From assembly GCA_046294845.1 (NCBI GenBank), contig JBKBNU010000004.1:1-22970 (forward strand): 22,970 nucleotides of DNA. The letters run 5' to 3'. Source of the DNA: Micavibrio_C sp046294845. Its GTDB lineage: Bacteria > Pseudomonadota > Alphaproteobacteria > Micavibrionales > Micavibrionaceae. Made by a program: the position numbers and the translations under genes. Shown one piece after another: positions 7,708 through 15,458 of the stretch. Each line of letters begins with the position of its first letter. Positions within the stretch are counted from its first letter, which is position 1. Below the pieces are notes generated by a model, which was not told the DNA's origin, searched no databases, and saw nothing but the letters and a program-made list of their open reading frames with translations.

Positions 7708-8772
7708 ATGAGCACTCAAGATTCAAGATTAAAAATCCTGTACGGCGTTCAGGCGACCGGCCAGGGGCACATTACACGAGCACGAGTCATGGCAGCGGCA
7801 CTACAAAAAGAAAACGCCGATGTGGATTTTGTGTTTACTGGGAGGCCCCCTGAAGATCTCTACAATATCGAGATCTTCGGGGAGTTCCAGACCCGAAGAG
7901 GTCTGACCTTTTATTTTAATAATGGGAAGGTGAGCAATCTCAAGACACTATTTAACAATAGTGCCCGCCAGCTTGTAAAAGATATTAAAGATCTTGACCT
8001 GAAACCTTATGATCTGGTGATAACCGATTATGAGCCAGTGACAGCATGGGCTGCCAAGCTGCGCGGCACACCCAGTATCGGCATCGGACATCAATATGCC
8101 TTCCAGCATGATATTCCTGTAGCAGGGTTCAATAGTCTTTCAAGACTGGGGATGAAAGAGTTTGCTCCGGCGCAAACAGGGCTGGGTGTTCACTGGCATC
8201 ATTTTAATCAGCCCATTTTGCCGCTTATTTTTGAGCCCCCGGCGAGAGACAAGACGATCCAAAAGAACAAGATCGTTGTCTATTTGAACTTTGAAGAATT
8301 GGAAGATGTCACAAATCTACTCGAAGATTTTAGCGAATATGACTTTTATATTTATGCCTCTGCCGTTAAGAAACCATACGAGCAGGCGCACCTGAAGTTT
8401 AGGCCGACATCTGCTCTATTCAAGCAAGATATTGAAGATTGTGCCGGGATTATATGTGGCGCCGGGTTTGAGCTTGCAACCGAGGCTTTGCACATGGGTA
8501 AGAAACTGCTAGTCAAGCCGATGGAGGGCCAGCCGGAACAATTATCGAACGCTCTCGCCCTGACAAAATTGGGTCTTGGCGATGCTATGTACAAACTAGA
8601 AAAGTATGCTGTGTCAGCATGGCTTCAAAAACCAGAGGGTAAAAGAATTACATATCCGGATACGGCCTCAGCCGTGGTCAAGTGGATTACTGAAGGAAGA
8701 TGGAATGAATCCTCAAAGCTGTTTCATCAGATTTGGCAGAGGGTAGATGGTTTGGAGAATATGAAGCCATAA
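7708..8772 (+). CDS. MJ1255/VC2487-type GT-B glycosyltransferase
   Basis: This 354-residue protein looks like a GT-B-fold glycosyltransferase. It has an N-terminal GQGHITRA loop typical of MurG/UGT-like enzymes, DLVITDYEP in the N-terminal domain, and a C-terminal nucleotide-sugar site with GIICGAGFELATEALHMGKKLLVKP near residues 247-270. The GAGFE..EAL segment is the usual donor-binding signature. The closest grouping I can name is the MJ1255/VC2487 family of uncertain acceptor. Its place directly after an LpxH/PlcP-like phosphoesterase suggests the pair make a glycolipid, for example by sugar transfer to the diacylglycerol released. That is inference by analogy to plcP-agt. Confidence 0.7.
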   Translation: MSTQDSRLKILYGVQATGQGHITRARVMAAALQKENADVDFVFTGRPPEDLYNIEIFGEFQTRRGLTFYFNNGKVSNLKTLFNNSARQLVKDIKDLDLKPYDLVITDYEPVTAWAAKLRGTPSIGIGHQYAFQHDIPVAGFNSLSRLGMKEFAPAQTGLGVHWHHFNQPILPLIFEPPARDKTIQKNKIVVYLNFEELEDVTNLLEDFSEYDFYIYASAVKKPYEQAHLKFRPTSALFKQDIEDCAGIICGAGFELATEALHMGKKLLVKPMEGQPEQLSNALALTKLGLGDAMYKLEKYAVSAWLQKPEGKRITYPDTASAVVKWITEGRWNESSKLFHQIWQRVDGLENMKP

Positions 8773-8806
8773 AATGGTTTTTATGTAAGTATTTGGAGAA
8801 AAAATC

Positions 8807-9061
8807 ATGCTTGTAAAAAACGTAATCGAGTTTGAACAGATGAATGCTGCCAAAGATCGGATTGAAAATTTGCAGTTACAGATATCTGTTCTGAGAGCAG
8901 ATAATAATGATCTCAAGATGGAGCGTGACCTTTATAAGAAGCTCTTTGAGGAAGAGATTACGCTGCATTATTCCAAGGCCAGCAAAGCTATCAAAGTCAC
9001 TAAAAAGAAAGCGAATCCGGCTTTCCTGAGGTGGCTGCATTATAGAAGCCATAAAGCCTGA
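8807..9061 (+). CDS. Small coiled-coil protein
   Basis: This 84-residue protein has a predicted coiled coil over about residues 8-48 (heptads with leucine and isoleucine in AAKDRIENLQLQISVLRADN), followed by a basic tail rich in lysine. GGAG lies upstream of the ATG. It starts 34 nt after the glycosyltransferase stop and is probably in the same unit. It ends 3 nt before the stop of the convergent CYTH gene. I do not recognise a family. It may be an oligomerisation or membrane-tethering partner of the enzymes upstream. Confidence 0.5.
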   Translation: MLVKNVIEFEQMNAAKDRIENLQLQISVLRADNNDLKMERDLYKKLFEEEITLHYSKASKAIKVTKKKANPAFLRWLHYRSHKA

Positions 9062-9064
9062 TAT

Positions 9065-9901
9065 TCAGTTCTTGAACTCAAGTGTTTGGAAGATTCCATT
9101 GTTCATACTGTGGCGGATCAGTTCGCGATTTTTCTTCTTCTCTAGAACAGGCATCAGGTGATCAAATCCGGGACTAGGCTTTGATCTGAATTCGGGAACA
9201 AGAAAAGGCATAGCTTCCATAAACTTGGCTTCTTCTATCCCGAAGCACTTTGGAGCGCCTTTTTTCATTTCAATTTCAACTTGAAATATGTCCCAAGTGA
9301 AGCCATCCACAGTCTGACCGCGTCCAATGTCGGTCGCAAGCTCGATTTGTACATCCTTATTCCCATCAGGGTGATAAAGCATTTTCCATCTCTGGCTTGC
9401 GATGCTGACAAGAGGATATAACTGAATCTTTGAGAGGCTTCGGCTATTAAAAACACCCTTCAAATAGTCTGCACTCTCGCCCTTTAAAGTCTGGAGTTGT
9501 GGGCGTGATTGTTTGAGTTTAGTGGTGTATTCCATACGATCAAGTGTATGGCTTTCTGCGTTTCCTGGCTGGCCGATTTTTATGACTTGTTTATAAGGCC
9601 AGCCCTCCGTTCCAGTAATGCTCCTATCCTCCATTCGGATCTCGATACCGCTTCGCGTTGCATTAAGGGCGCAATTATCAAAATAAACACGGAAGCGGAG
9701 AGCAGAATCTTCCTGTGGGGGACGAAGCTTAAAGCCTGCCATCAGGGGGGTGATGAAGCGTGGATCTTCAAGTGTCGTGTAATAAGGATTTTTAGCTATA
9801 AACTGTCTGAACTGCTCGAGTTGCGCCCCACTCGCGGCGTTGAGTTTACGCTCTTGCTCGCGAAAACTATCGGAAACACTAATTTGCGATTGATTTTTCA
9901 T
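9065..9901 (-). CDS. CYTH-domain (triphosphate tunnel) protein
   Basis: This 278-residue protein shows the CYTH signature. The ExExK motif is EQERK (residues 16-20), followed by alternating charged strands: RFRVYFD, EIRMEDR, YKQVIKIG, IELATDIGR and FQVEIEMKKG. CYTH proteins form an eight-stranded tunnel that binds divalent metal and triphosphate substrates. Members include thiamine triphosphatases, inorganic triphosphatases and class IV adenylyl cyclases. About 60 residues between the motif and the next strands, and the C-terminal tail, are longer than in minimal members. Its ATG overlaps the stop of the Fic gene (ATGA), so the two proteins are translationally coupled. The substrate is not predictable. 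Confidence 0.7.
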   Translation of the reverse strand: MKNQSQISVSDSFREQERKLNAASGAQLEQFRQFIAKNPYYTTLEDPRFITPLMAGFKLRPPQEDSALRFRVYFDNCALNATRSGIEIRMEDRSITGTEGWPYKQVIKIGQPGNAESHTLDRMEYTTKLKQSRPQLQTLKGESADYLKGVFNSRSLSKIQLYPLVSIASQRWKMLYHPDGNKDVQIELATDIGRGQTVDGFTWDIFQVEIEMKKGAPKCFGIEEAKFMEAMPFLVPEFRSKPSPGFDHLMPVLEKKKNRELIRHSMNNGIFQTLEFKN

Positions 9902-11136
9902 TCGATGTAGCTCTGATTTTGCTGTTCTGGGAACAGACCCGGCATCCAGCGATGAGCCAGTGACGCTGGAAATGCCAAGCGCAATGGTGACCTTGAACTA
10001 TCTGAGATAAGAACACCAATATCTATGAGAGCTGATGTCATGCGGCGTGCCTGCCGGTCTCCAGTTCCTAGTATACCGGGTACTTCGTTGCGAGAAAGCT
10101 CACCACGATAGAGCAGGGCATCCAAAACTTGTCCGGCTTTGGCGGGGAGTGTATCCATCCGGATTTCTTCCTCTGCCCAGATCATAATGCGTGTTCTCAG
10201 GCGGTCTGGCTGCACCAGACTCTCCATAAATTCTACTTGATCGCGGCAGATTTCAAGGAAGAATTTAGTAAAATCAGCCAACGCTTCCTCGCTGAGCGTA
10301 CCCCTGCCATCCAGATCGTTCCGCCGTGGTAGGTCACAGTTGGCCAAGTGTCCTTTATAAGCTGCGACATTACGGGACAGTCCGCGCGATACAGACCAGA
10401 CAGACCCGGTATCTAGGGCATCCAGAAGCATGGCATGAGACATTAGCCGTGCTACGCGGCCGTTTCCATCCATAAAAGGGTGTATCCAAGCCAATCGGTG
10501 GTGCGCTGCCGCTGCCGCTAGAATGCTTTCTGATTTGCCGAGATGTGCATAGGCCTCTTCAAAGCGTTCCATAAAGCCCGGCACTGCGCCGGGACTGATA
10601 GCAATATGCTTTCCGACCATGACATTATGTTGGCGCAAGATTCCCGGCGTCACATATTGTTTTTCTCTAGTATCCGGGTTTTCGATCCATAGCAGATCAC
10701 CAGGTAACTGTTCACAGAACCGGCGGTGGATTTCGCAAACAGACTCGACTGTGCAGGCAGAACTTTTCAGGCCTCGCTGATCAATCCATTGCTGTGTTGT
10801 GATATGAGCTTTGGCCTCAAGCTGCAGATCTCGCTTTTGTTTATTGGCGCTGTAGTCGTTTTTAAGTGCCTTCTCAATATCAACCGGGTGCGTGTCGTGG
10901 CCCTCTATAAGATTGCTGTAATAGCAGTTCATGGCTCTGACCAGATCCGCTAGGGCGGAAAAGATACCAGGTGGCAAACTTCGCCGAAACCCAGATGATC
11001 GGGCCGCCAGATCAAGGGCCATATCCATTAGCTCAGGCCGGAGCCGGGACGTTTCAGAGAGCAGCATAGGTTCCATCAGGCCGATTGTCTCAGCCCTATC
11101 ATCTACCGCTTTAATGTCCGCTTCTTTTTCATTCAT
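9898..11136 (-). CDS. Fic-family AMP-transferase (class II, N-terminal inhibitory helix)
   Basis: This 412-residue Fic protein has the full active-site motif HPFMDGNGRVAR (219-230), expected to transfer AMP from ATP to a hydroxyl side chain of a target protein. The inhibitory motif SNLIEG (74-79) fits the [S/T]xxxE[G/N] consensus of class II Fic proteins, in which the glutamate blocks ATP until relieved. Residues 1-200 match the Fic N-terminal helical region. The C-terminal part (about 325-390) looks like a winged helix, often seen in this family. The start has no Shine-Dalgarno and lies inside a palindrome. It overlaps the CYTH gene by 4 nt. The target is unknown. Confidence 0.85.
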   Translation of the reverse strand: MNEKEADIKAVDDRAETIGLMEPMLLSETSRLRPELMDMALDLAARSSGFRRSLPPGIFSALADLVRAMNCYYSNLIEGHDTHPVDIEKALKNDYSANKQKRDLQLEAKAHITTQQWIDQRGLKSSACTVESVCEIHRRFCEQLPGDLLWIENPDTREKQYVTPGILRQHNVMVGKHIAISPGAVPGFMERFEEAYAHLGKSESILAAAAAHHRLAWIHPFMDGNGRVARLMSHAMLLDALDTGSVWSVSRGLSRNVAAYKGHLANCDLPRRNDLDGRGTLSEEALADFTKFFLEICRDQVEFMESLVQPDRLRTRIMIWAEEEIRMDTLPAKAGQVLDALLYRGELSRNEVPGILGTGDRQARRMTSALIDIGVLISDSSRSPLRLAFPASLAHRWMPGLFPEQQNQSYIE

Positions 11137-11150
11137 ATTATAAATAATAT
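11135..11150. promoter_or_regulatory. Palindrome over the Fic start codon
   Basis: ATATTA-TAAA-TAATAT is a perfect 6-bp inverted repeat that includes two bases of the Fic ATG (11134-11136). It could be an operator or weaken initiation. No Shine-Dalgarno is visible, so the Fic gene may be poorly or leaderlessly translated. Confidence 0.35.
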
Positions 11151-11436
11151 CACAGCGTTAGACTAATTTAAATCATGAAAAATAGGGCGTATATGTCCGA
11201 TTTTATGTCCGAAAGTGATAATATAGATTACGGAAAATAACGACAGTCCCACAGGCAAGGGGGCTTCTTAAACTTTAACCCATGGAGCCAAAACACCACC
11301 TTAATTTAATGCTTCACGTGTCCATAATGTTCTAACGACATACAGATAAATGAACACTTATATCTTTTATCTTGTTTCCATCCCTAAACCCTCTCCCGCT
11401 GCCTAATGCGCCCTAAGTAAGCTGTGGCCTTCCCTC
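11151..11436. other. Intergenic region with a short tandem repeat
   Basis: No gene is seen between the Fic start and the relaxase stop. The octamer ATGTCCGA occurs twice (11193-11200 and 11205-11212, period 12), and the first half is AT-rich. This boundary separates the cargo genes from the plasmid core. Confidence 0.35.
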
Positions 11437-13866
11437 TTATGGATGCGGCATCTCCGGCCCACGCGGGGCAGCACCCTGCCCTGCGGCGCGATTAAAACCG
11501 GCAGCCATGCGGGGTGTAGTCGCTAGCTGTGGAGAGGCTCCCCCTGCTCCCTGATCGATGCTCTGGGTGCTCCCAACACCCTCATAAGCCTCCCTACGGT
11601 AAACTGGCGCCACTACCTTTCTCACCTCGGCCGCCTGTAATTTCAGGGCCTCGGTCACGCCTTGGCGGGAGGCTGTTTTTCCAGAATATTGGCCCGTATC
11701 ATGACCCGTAAAACGGGTGCGGAGTGAGTCAGACTGACTCATACGATTATCCTCAACAGCCCCCGCTTCTCTCATCGGCCCCAAAGCCGCATTGATTGTT
11801 TTTTCGAGGCTGCGGGTATTTTCACCGGCAGGAATAAACCAGCGCTCACGTCTGGCAAGGGCGGTTTGTGAGGCCAGCGATGATGGCACTTTTGCCTGAA
11901 TGGCCAGCGGATCGAAGCCCCTGATTACCTGCTTCCATTCCGGTTTCTGACCGGCTATAAGAGTTTCTGTTAGCCCTGCTCTTTCTCTAAAGCGGCCGTT
12001 GACAGGCAAGATATCTTTTACACCATAATCACCGCTCTTCACCTTAAATATCGGATCAGATATTTTTTTTAATCTGTTGATATTTATATGATTTATTATT
12101 GTTTCGATACGTTTTGTATCTGATATATGAGTGGCGATTATGGATGTGGTTGCAGGGTGGTTTTTAGGTGAGGTAAGGCCCTTTTTATACTCTGCCGCCT
12201 TAAATTCTGGCGGGATGTTCTCCCTGATCATCTGCGCTTTCAAGATAAGTTTAAGCGCAGATTCTGCTGTCGTTATCACTGTCGCTGGCCTGCCCTCTGC
12301 AGGGTGAATAGCCCTGATAGAGGGCAGCTTTACTATCTCCCGCTCGATCAGCCCCACAAACTTCTCATAGCGCTGATAGGCCTCCTGGCGGGCCTCCAGG
12401 ATCGAGAGCAGGGTTTTCATCTCATGGATCTGTTCGTGAATCCCTGACCTGTAAATGCGCCCGTACCGGGCTTGCTGGCGCTGCGCCCTCCTCAACCGCT
12501 CGGCTTCATTCAAGGCCAGCAGGGCATGGCCTTTCTGCCTTTGGAATATCAGTACCCCCATAAAATTAACCGCCTCTACAATCGATTTTGCCAGCACAGC
12601 GGACAGGGCAGTTTTGCGCTCCAGGATCTCAAGTTTCCGGACACGGTGATCCACCACCTCCATCAGCCTTTCTATAGTGGCAATCTGCTCTTTGAGCGGC
12701 TTTGGACCGTAACCCGCCCTGACCTCGTTCAGCGCCTCGATCTCCGCCCTAAAATCAGTGCGGGAACCCTTATCGGTCACTTGTCTGACATCTGCCAGTC
12801 TTTGCCCATCTTCAAGGGGTTCCTGATCGATAGAAGCGTCTATAGCGCCTTTGTCCTGCTCTTTTAGAACGCTCTCCACTTTGCCGGATGGTGAAGCCTT
12901 GCTAGGGCTATGAGACCTGCCGCCGGAAGCGCTGCCCTGACGGCCACCCCCTTGCTGTTTGCCCTGCTGATCGCCTTGGCCCCCATCTTCTTCCTCATCG
13001 TCTTCAGTTTCCCCGGTATCATCTTCAAGAGAGTCATCAGGGCCATAATCCCTCTCCCCGCCTGACCGGCTAAAAACCTCCTCCCCATAAGGCCCCGCAA
13101 TGGCAAACGCCTCTGGCCCCTCTTCGCTCGCGGCCATACCCTGACCATGGGGCAGCTTTCCACTATGGGTTTGTTCGTAACCGGCCCCATAGGGTACTTC
13201 AGGGGCATATTCCGCCACGCGGCCTGTATGGGTCTGCGGGATGCGCTCTACCCCCTGCTCCGCGAGTGAGCGCCGGTCAATCCGGATATCTGCAAAGCCC
13301 GCCTGAGCCAGAGCATCATTAGCAAGGCTCTCCCAGACCAGGCGCAGGGTTTCTGTTTCCTGTTTGCCGGTGACCTTGTCATCAAGAATGCGGGTTTTGG
13401 CAGCAAAGCCATCGGGCGTAAGGGCCCGTGTGGTAAACAGCAGATGGGCATGGTGGTTGCGGTGATCGTGCCCGTCTTTGGCAACGGGTGCATGGATGGC
13501 TACATCCACCGCTACCCGGTAACGCTCAACCAGCCAAAGCGCCATATCTCTTGCGAGTGACGCCCGTCCGTCATCGGACAGCTCATGCGGCAGGGCCAGA
13601 ATAACCTCCCGTGCCACGCAAGAATTCTTGCGGTTCTCGGCAGCTTCGGCTGCATTCCAGAGAACTTCGCGGGAGGTAAAGGATGCAGGTGCTCCGGCAG
13701 GCAGTAGCAAGAACGTGTCAATGACGCCATGACGCGCTTCATAGCGGTGCACCCTGCCCGCCCGCTCATCGGTCAACGTCACACCTGCCCGATAAGCGGC
13801 CGCCGCTACAGCCGAATGGCCCTGTGAGCGCGTAAACACCCGTAAAGAACAATGATAAATCGCCAA
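11437..13866 (-). CDS. mobA: MobA/MobL-family relaxase
   Basis: This 809-residue protein begins MAIYHCSLRVFTRSQGHSAV, the conserved N-terminus of MobA/MobL (MobQ-class) relaxases. The region has the catalytic-tyrosine zone YRAG and the histidine triad motif in DHRNHHAHLLFTTR (about residues 134-147). Such proteins nick one strand at oriT and lead it into the recipient. After residue 220 comes a long acidic, Gly/Gln-rich linker (about 265-330) and then charged helical sequence; no helicase or primase domain is evident. The start is TTG, the only in-frame option after an upstream stop, with AGGG upstream. A matching oriT lies 106-130 bp upstream. No mating-pair genes are present, so the plasmid is mobilizable rather than self-transmissible. 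Confidence 0.88.
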   Translation of the reverse strand: MAIYHCSLRVFTRSQGHSAVAAAAYRAGVTLTDERAGRVHRYEARHGVIDTFLLLPAGAPASFTSREVLWNAAEAAENRKNSCVAREVILALPHELSDDGRASLARDMALWLVERYRVAVDVAIHAPVAKDGHDHRNHHAHLLFTTRALTPDGFAAKTRILDDKVTGKQETETLRLVWESLANDALAQAGFADIRIDRRSLAEQGVERIPQTHTGRVAEYAPEVPYGAGYEQTHSGKLPHGQGMAASEEGPEAFAIAGPYGEEVFSRSGGERDYGPDDSLEDDTGETEDDEEEDGGQGDQQGKQQGGGRQGSASGGRSHSPSKASPSGKVESVLKEQDKGAIDASIDQEPLEDGQRLADVRQVTDKGSRTDFRAEIEALNEVRAGYGPKPLKEQIATIERLMEVVDHRVRKLEILERKTALSAVLAKSIVEAVNFMGVLIFQRQKGHALLALNEAERLRRAQRQQARYGRIYRSGIHEQIHEMKTLLSILEARQEAYQRYEKFVGLIEREIVKLPSIRAIHPAEGRPATVITTAESALKLILKAQMIRENIPPEFKAAEYKKGLTSPKNHPATTSIIATHISDTKRIETIINHININRLKKISDPIFKVKSGDYGVKDILPVNGRFRERAGLTETLIAGQKPEWKQVIRGFDPLAIQAKVPSSLASQTALARRERWFIPAGENTRSLEKTINAALGPMREAGAVEDNRMSQSDSLRTRFTGHDTGQYSGKTASRQGVTEALKLQAAEVRKVVAPVYRREAYEGVGSTQSIDQGAGGASPQLATTPRMAAGFNRAAGQGAAPRGPEMPHP

Positions 13867-13971
13867 GGGTTTTGCCCTGTTTTAATCGCATTAAAACAAC
13901 GCCTGGTGTCCCCAGACTTTTACGGGCAGTCACCAGCTTTTATCATCTGTTTCTGCCACGGGAATAAGCAC

Positions 13972-13996
13972 GCAAACGAAGTTTGCATAAGTGCGC
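13972..13996 (+). other. Putative oriT of the RSF1010/MobQ type
   Basis: GCAAAC-GAA-GTTTGC (13972-13986) is a perfect hairpin. It is followed one base later by TAAGTGCGC (13988-13996). In RSF1010 and agrobacterial Ti oriTs an inverted repeat is followed by the nick core TAAGTGCGC(CCT). Position, about 100 bp upstream of the divergently read relaxase start, is as expected. The trailing bases (TAT) differ from CCT. Confidence 0.7.
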
Positions 13997-14116
13997 TATT
14001 TACTCTTTTACCAGTCTATCAGGTAGCTCTTTAATTTCAGATTAATTACGGAAATTAACCACTCCCCTGCCCAGCCCTTTTGAGGGCTTACGGCTGGCAC
14101 CGTAGGGTTCTATTTC

Positions 14117-14146
14117 TTGACGTTTCATGATACATCATGATAAGAT
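14117..14146 (+). promoter_or_regulatory. Promoter and operator of the Doc-type TA module
   Basis: TTGACG (14117-14122) and TAAGAT (14141-14146) are spaced by 18 bp. The spacer holds a perfect palindrome TCATGAT-AC-ATCATGA (14125-14140), the expected autoregulatory operator for the antitoxin. The ATG at 14137 lies before the predicted transcript start, so the antitoxin must start at 14173. Confidence 0.6.
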
Positions 14147-14172
14147 TAACTTACGATAGGAGATCTCAGGCA

Positions 14173-14403
14173 ATGGCCACAAAAGACCGTGAAAAATTTG
14201 CCACACAGGTAGATGCGCATATTCTATCAGTTGTGAAGACTCTGGCACAAAGCGAAGGGCGCCAGATTCAGGCGCTGGTGGATGAGGCTTTTGCTGATCT
14301 CATTGAAAAACGCAAGCAGACAAAACCCCGCACCCATGTCATGGCCGCCTATCAGGCCAGCCACGAGAAATACGCTTCCCTTTATAAAAAGCTTGCTGAA
14401 TGA
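14173..14403 (+). CDS. Antitoxin of a Doc-type TA module
   Basis: This 76-residue protein has an N-terminal DNA-binding segment (KFATQVDAHILSVVKTLAQSEGRQIQALVDEAFADLIE), which looks like a ribbon-helix-helix fold, and a C-terminal tail that probably wraps the toxin. The frame opens at 14137, but the AGGAG at 14157-14161 and the promoter position favour ATG at 14173. Its stop overlaps the toxin start (ATGA), the standard antitoxin-first arrangement. It should repress its own promoter through the palindrome at 14125-14140. It differs from P1 Phd in sequence type. Confidence 0.75.
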   Translation: MATKDREKFATQVDAHILSVVKTLAQSEGRQIQALVDEAFADLIEKRKQTKPRTHVMAAYQASHEKYASLYKKLAE

Positions 14404-14771
14404 CCGACTATCTCACCCTTGTTGATGTTCTGGCCATTCATAAGGACCAGATAGAGCGCTATGGCGGCTCTGAGAGCCTGCGGGATCGCGGCCTACTGGA
14501 AGCGGCCTTGTTCAGGCCGCAAACTGGCTATTACGGCGACCTGATCGAGGAAGCCGCAGCCCTTTGGGAAAGCATGGGGCAAAACCATCCGTTTATAGAC
14601 GGTAATAAGCGCACGGCGTTTGCGGTCACTTATACTTTCTTAGCCATCAACGTTGTCTATATCACAGCAGGTGCTGCGGAAACTTACGTATTTATCAGCG
14701 GGCTTTATGAGGCCAAAAACTTCACTTTTGAGGAGCTTGCCAAATGGCTGCGGGCTCATATGAATGTTTAA
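14400..14771 (+). CDS. doc: Doc-family toxin (Fic fold)
   Basis: This 123-residue protein is a death-on-curing toxin. It has the compact Doc length and the motif HPFIDGNKR (63-71), in which K replaces the second glycine of Fic AMP-transferases. Doc of phage P1 uses this altered site to phosphorylate elongation factor Tu and stop translation. The N-terminal SLRDRGLLEAAL (27-38) is also typical. It overlaps the antitoxin stop by 4 nt. It should kill or arrest plasmid-free daughter cells. It is the second Fic-fold protein on this plasmid. Confidence 0.88.
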   Translation: MTDYLTLVDVLAIHKDQIERYGGSESLRDRGLLEAALFRPQTGYYGDLIEEAAALWESMGQNHPFIDGNKRTAFAVTYTFLAINVVYITAGAAETYVFISGLYEAKNFTFEELAKWLRAHMNV

Positions 14772-14802
14772 AAAGCATTCAGCTTGAAGCTCATTATTCT
14801 TC

Positions 14803-15072
14803 TCACTTTAAATCACGGTAAAAATTCTCGTGCGGGCCGATGGCAACAAAGGTTAGCACCAATTGTCCTTCATCAACATGATAGCCAACCAGTGTCAGTT
14901 GTCCCAGAATTTTGCACTTATGGACGCGCAGCCAAGAAAGATCGCCCTTCTTTTGTTCTCCGATAGCAGGGTTGGCCATAATCGCCTCCAGCACAGGTTT
15001 TATCTCCTGACGCTGGTTTTCATGCAGTTTCTTATAGGCCTTCTTGAAGCGGCCCGTCTGGACAATCTGCAT
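14803..15072 (-). CDS. RelE/ParE-superfamily (YafQ-like) toxin
   Basis: This 89-residue protein starts MQIVQTGRFKKAYKKLHENQ and ends GPHENFYRDLK. This matches the RelE/YafQ layout of two N-terminal helices, a beta sheet with LRVHKCKILGQLTLVGYHVDEGQLVLTFVAIG, and a C-terminal H..FYRDL stretch. Such toxins cleave mRNA on the ribosome. It lies 2 nt after the stop of the antitoxin, so it is translationally coupled. It converges on the Doc module, leaving about 30 bp between them. Confidence 0.8.
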   Translation of the reverse strand: MQIVQTGRFKKAYKKLHENQRQEIKPVLEAIMANPAIGEQKKGDLSWLRVHKCKILGQLTLVGYHVDEGQLVLTFVAIGPHENFYRDLK

Positions 15073-15074
15073 GG

Positions 15075-15296
15075 TTATTCTTCAAAGCTAAAAGGCGAGA
15101 TGTTTCCGGCATCAATCTCGGCTTTTGCCGCCAGAACATCCTTGATAAAGGTCATGGGCAGATCGGGATTATCTTCGGCAATTTTGCCCAAGGTATAGTA
15201 GTATTCAATCTGCTTGGGTACAGACCTCATACTGCTCGTTGCCATCGTTTTGGCATCCTGTACCAGTGAATCCGGTAACCTAACTGTCCTAGCCAT
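15075..15296 (-). CDS. ParD-like antitoxin
   Basis: This 73-residue protein begins MARTVRLPDSLVQDAKTMATSSMRSVPKQIEYYYTLGKIAEDNPDLP. That is the pattern of the ParD-like antitoxin family (ribbon-helix-helix strand TVRLPDSL, then RSVPKQIEYY). The C-terminus (DAGNISPFSFEE) is acidic and probably binds the toxin. It has a good AAGGAG seven bases before its ATG. It is promoter-proximal to the RelE-like toxin and should autorepress. Confidence 0.8.
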   Translation of the reverse strand: MARTVRLPDSLVQDAKTMATSSMRSVPKQIEYYYTLGKIAEDNPDLPMTFIKDVLAAKAEIDAGNISPFSFEE

Positions 15297-15323
15297 AAAA
15301 ATGCTCCTTACATCTTCAATTTA

Positions 15324-15385
15324 CAACAAAAAGCAACAAAAAGCAACAACTCAGTCTTTATACACCCTACAATTCATAAAATCAA
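15324..15385 (-). promoter_or_regulatory. Promoter and tandem repeat upstream of the ParD-like antitoxin
   Basis: On the minus strand TTGATT (complement of 15380-15385) and TATAAA (complement of 15357-15362) are spaced by 17 bp. Downstream, between the -10 and the ribosome site, a 10-bp unit (caacaaaaag on the plus strand) repeats about 2.6 times (15324-15349). This is a likely ribbon-helix-helix operator. Confidence 0.55.
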
Positions 15386-15458
15386 CCAAACAGTGTCATC
15401 TTGGCGTCAATTACACACCACACCCTAATCATCCCCGACAGGCAGGAAAATCAGGCAT

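Noticed and set aside
12455..12867. Plus-strand frames opposite the relaxase gene
   Set aside because: Antisense shadows of a long conserved relaxase frame; no start signals or motifs.
14137..14172. Upstream start of the Doc-module antitoxin
   Set aside because: The ATG at 14137 lies within the predicted promoter (-10 at 14141-14146); ATG 14173 has AGGAG in front.
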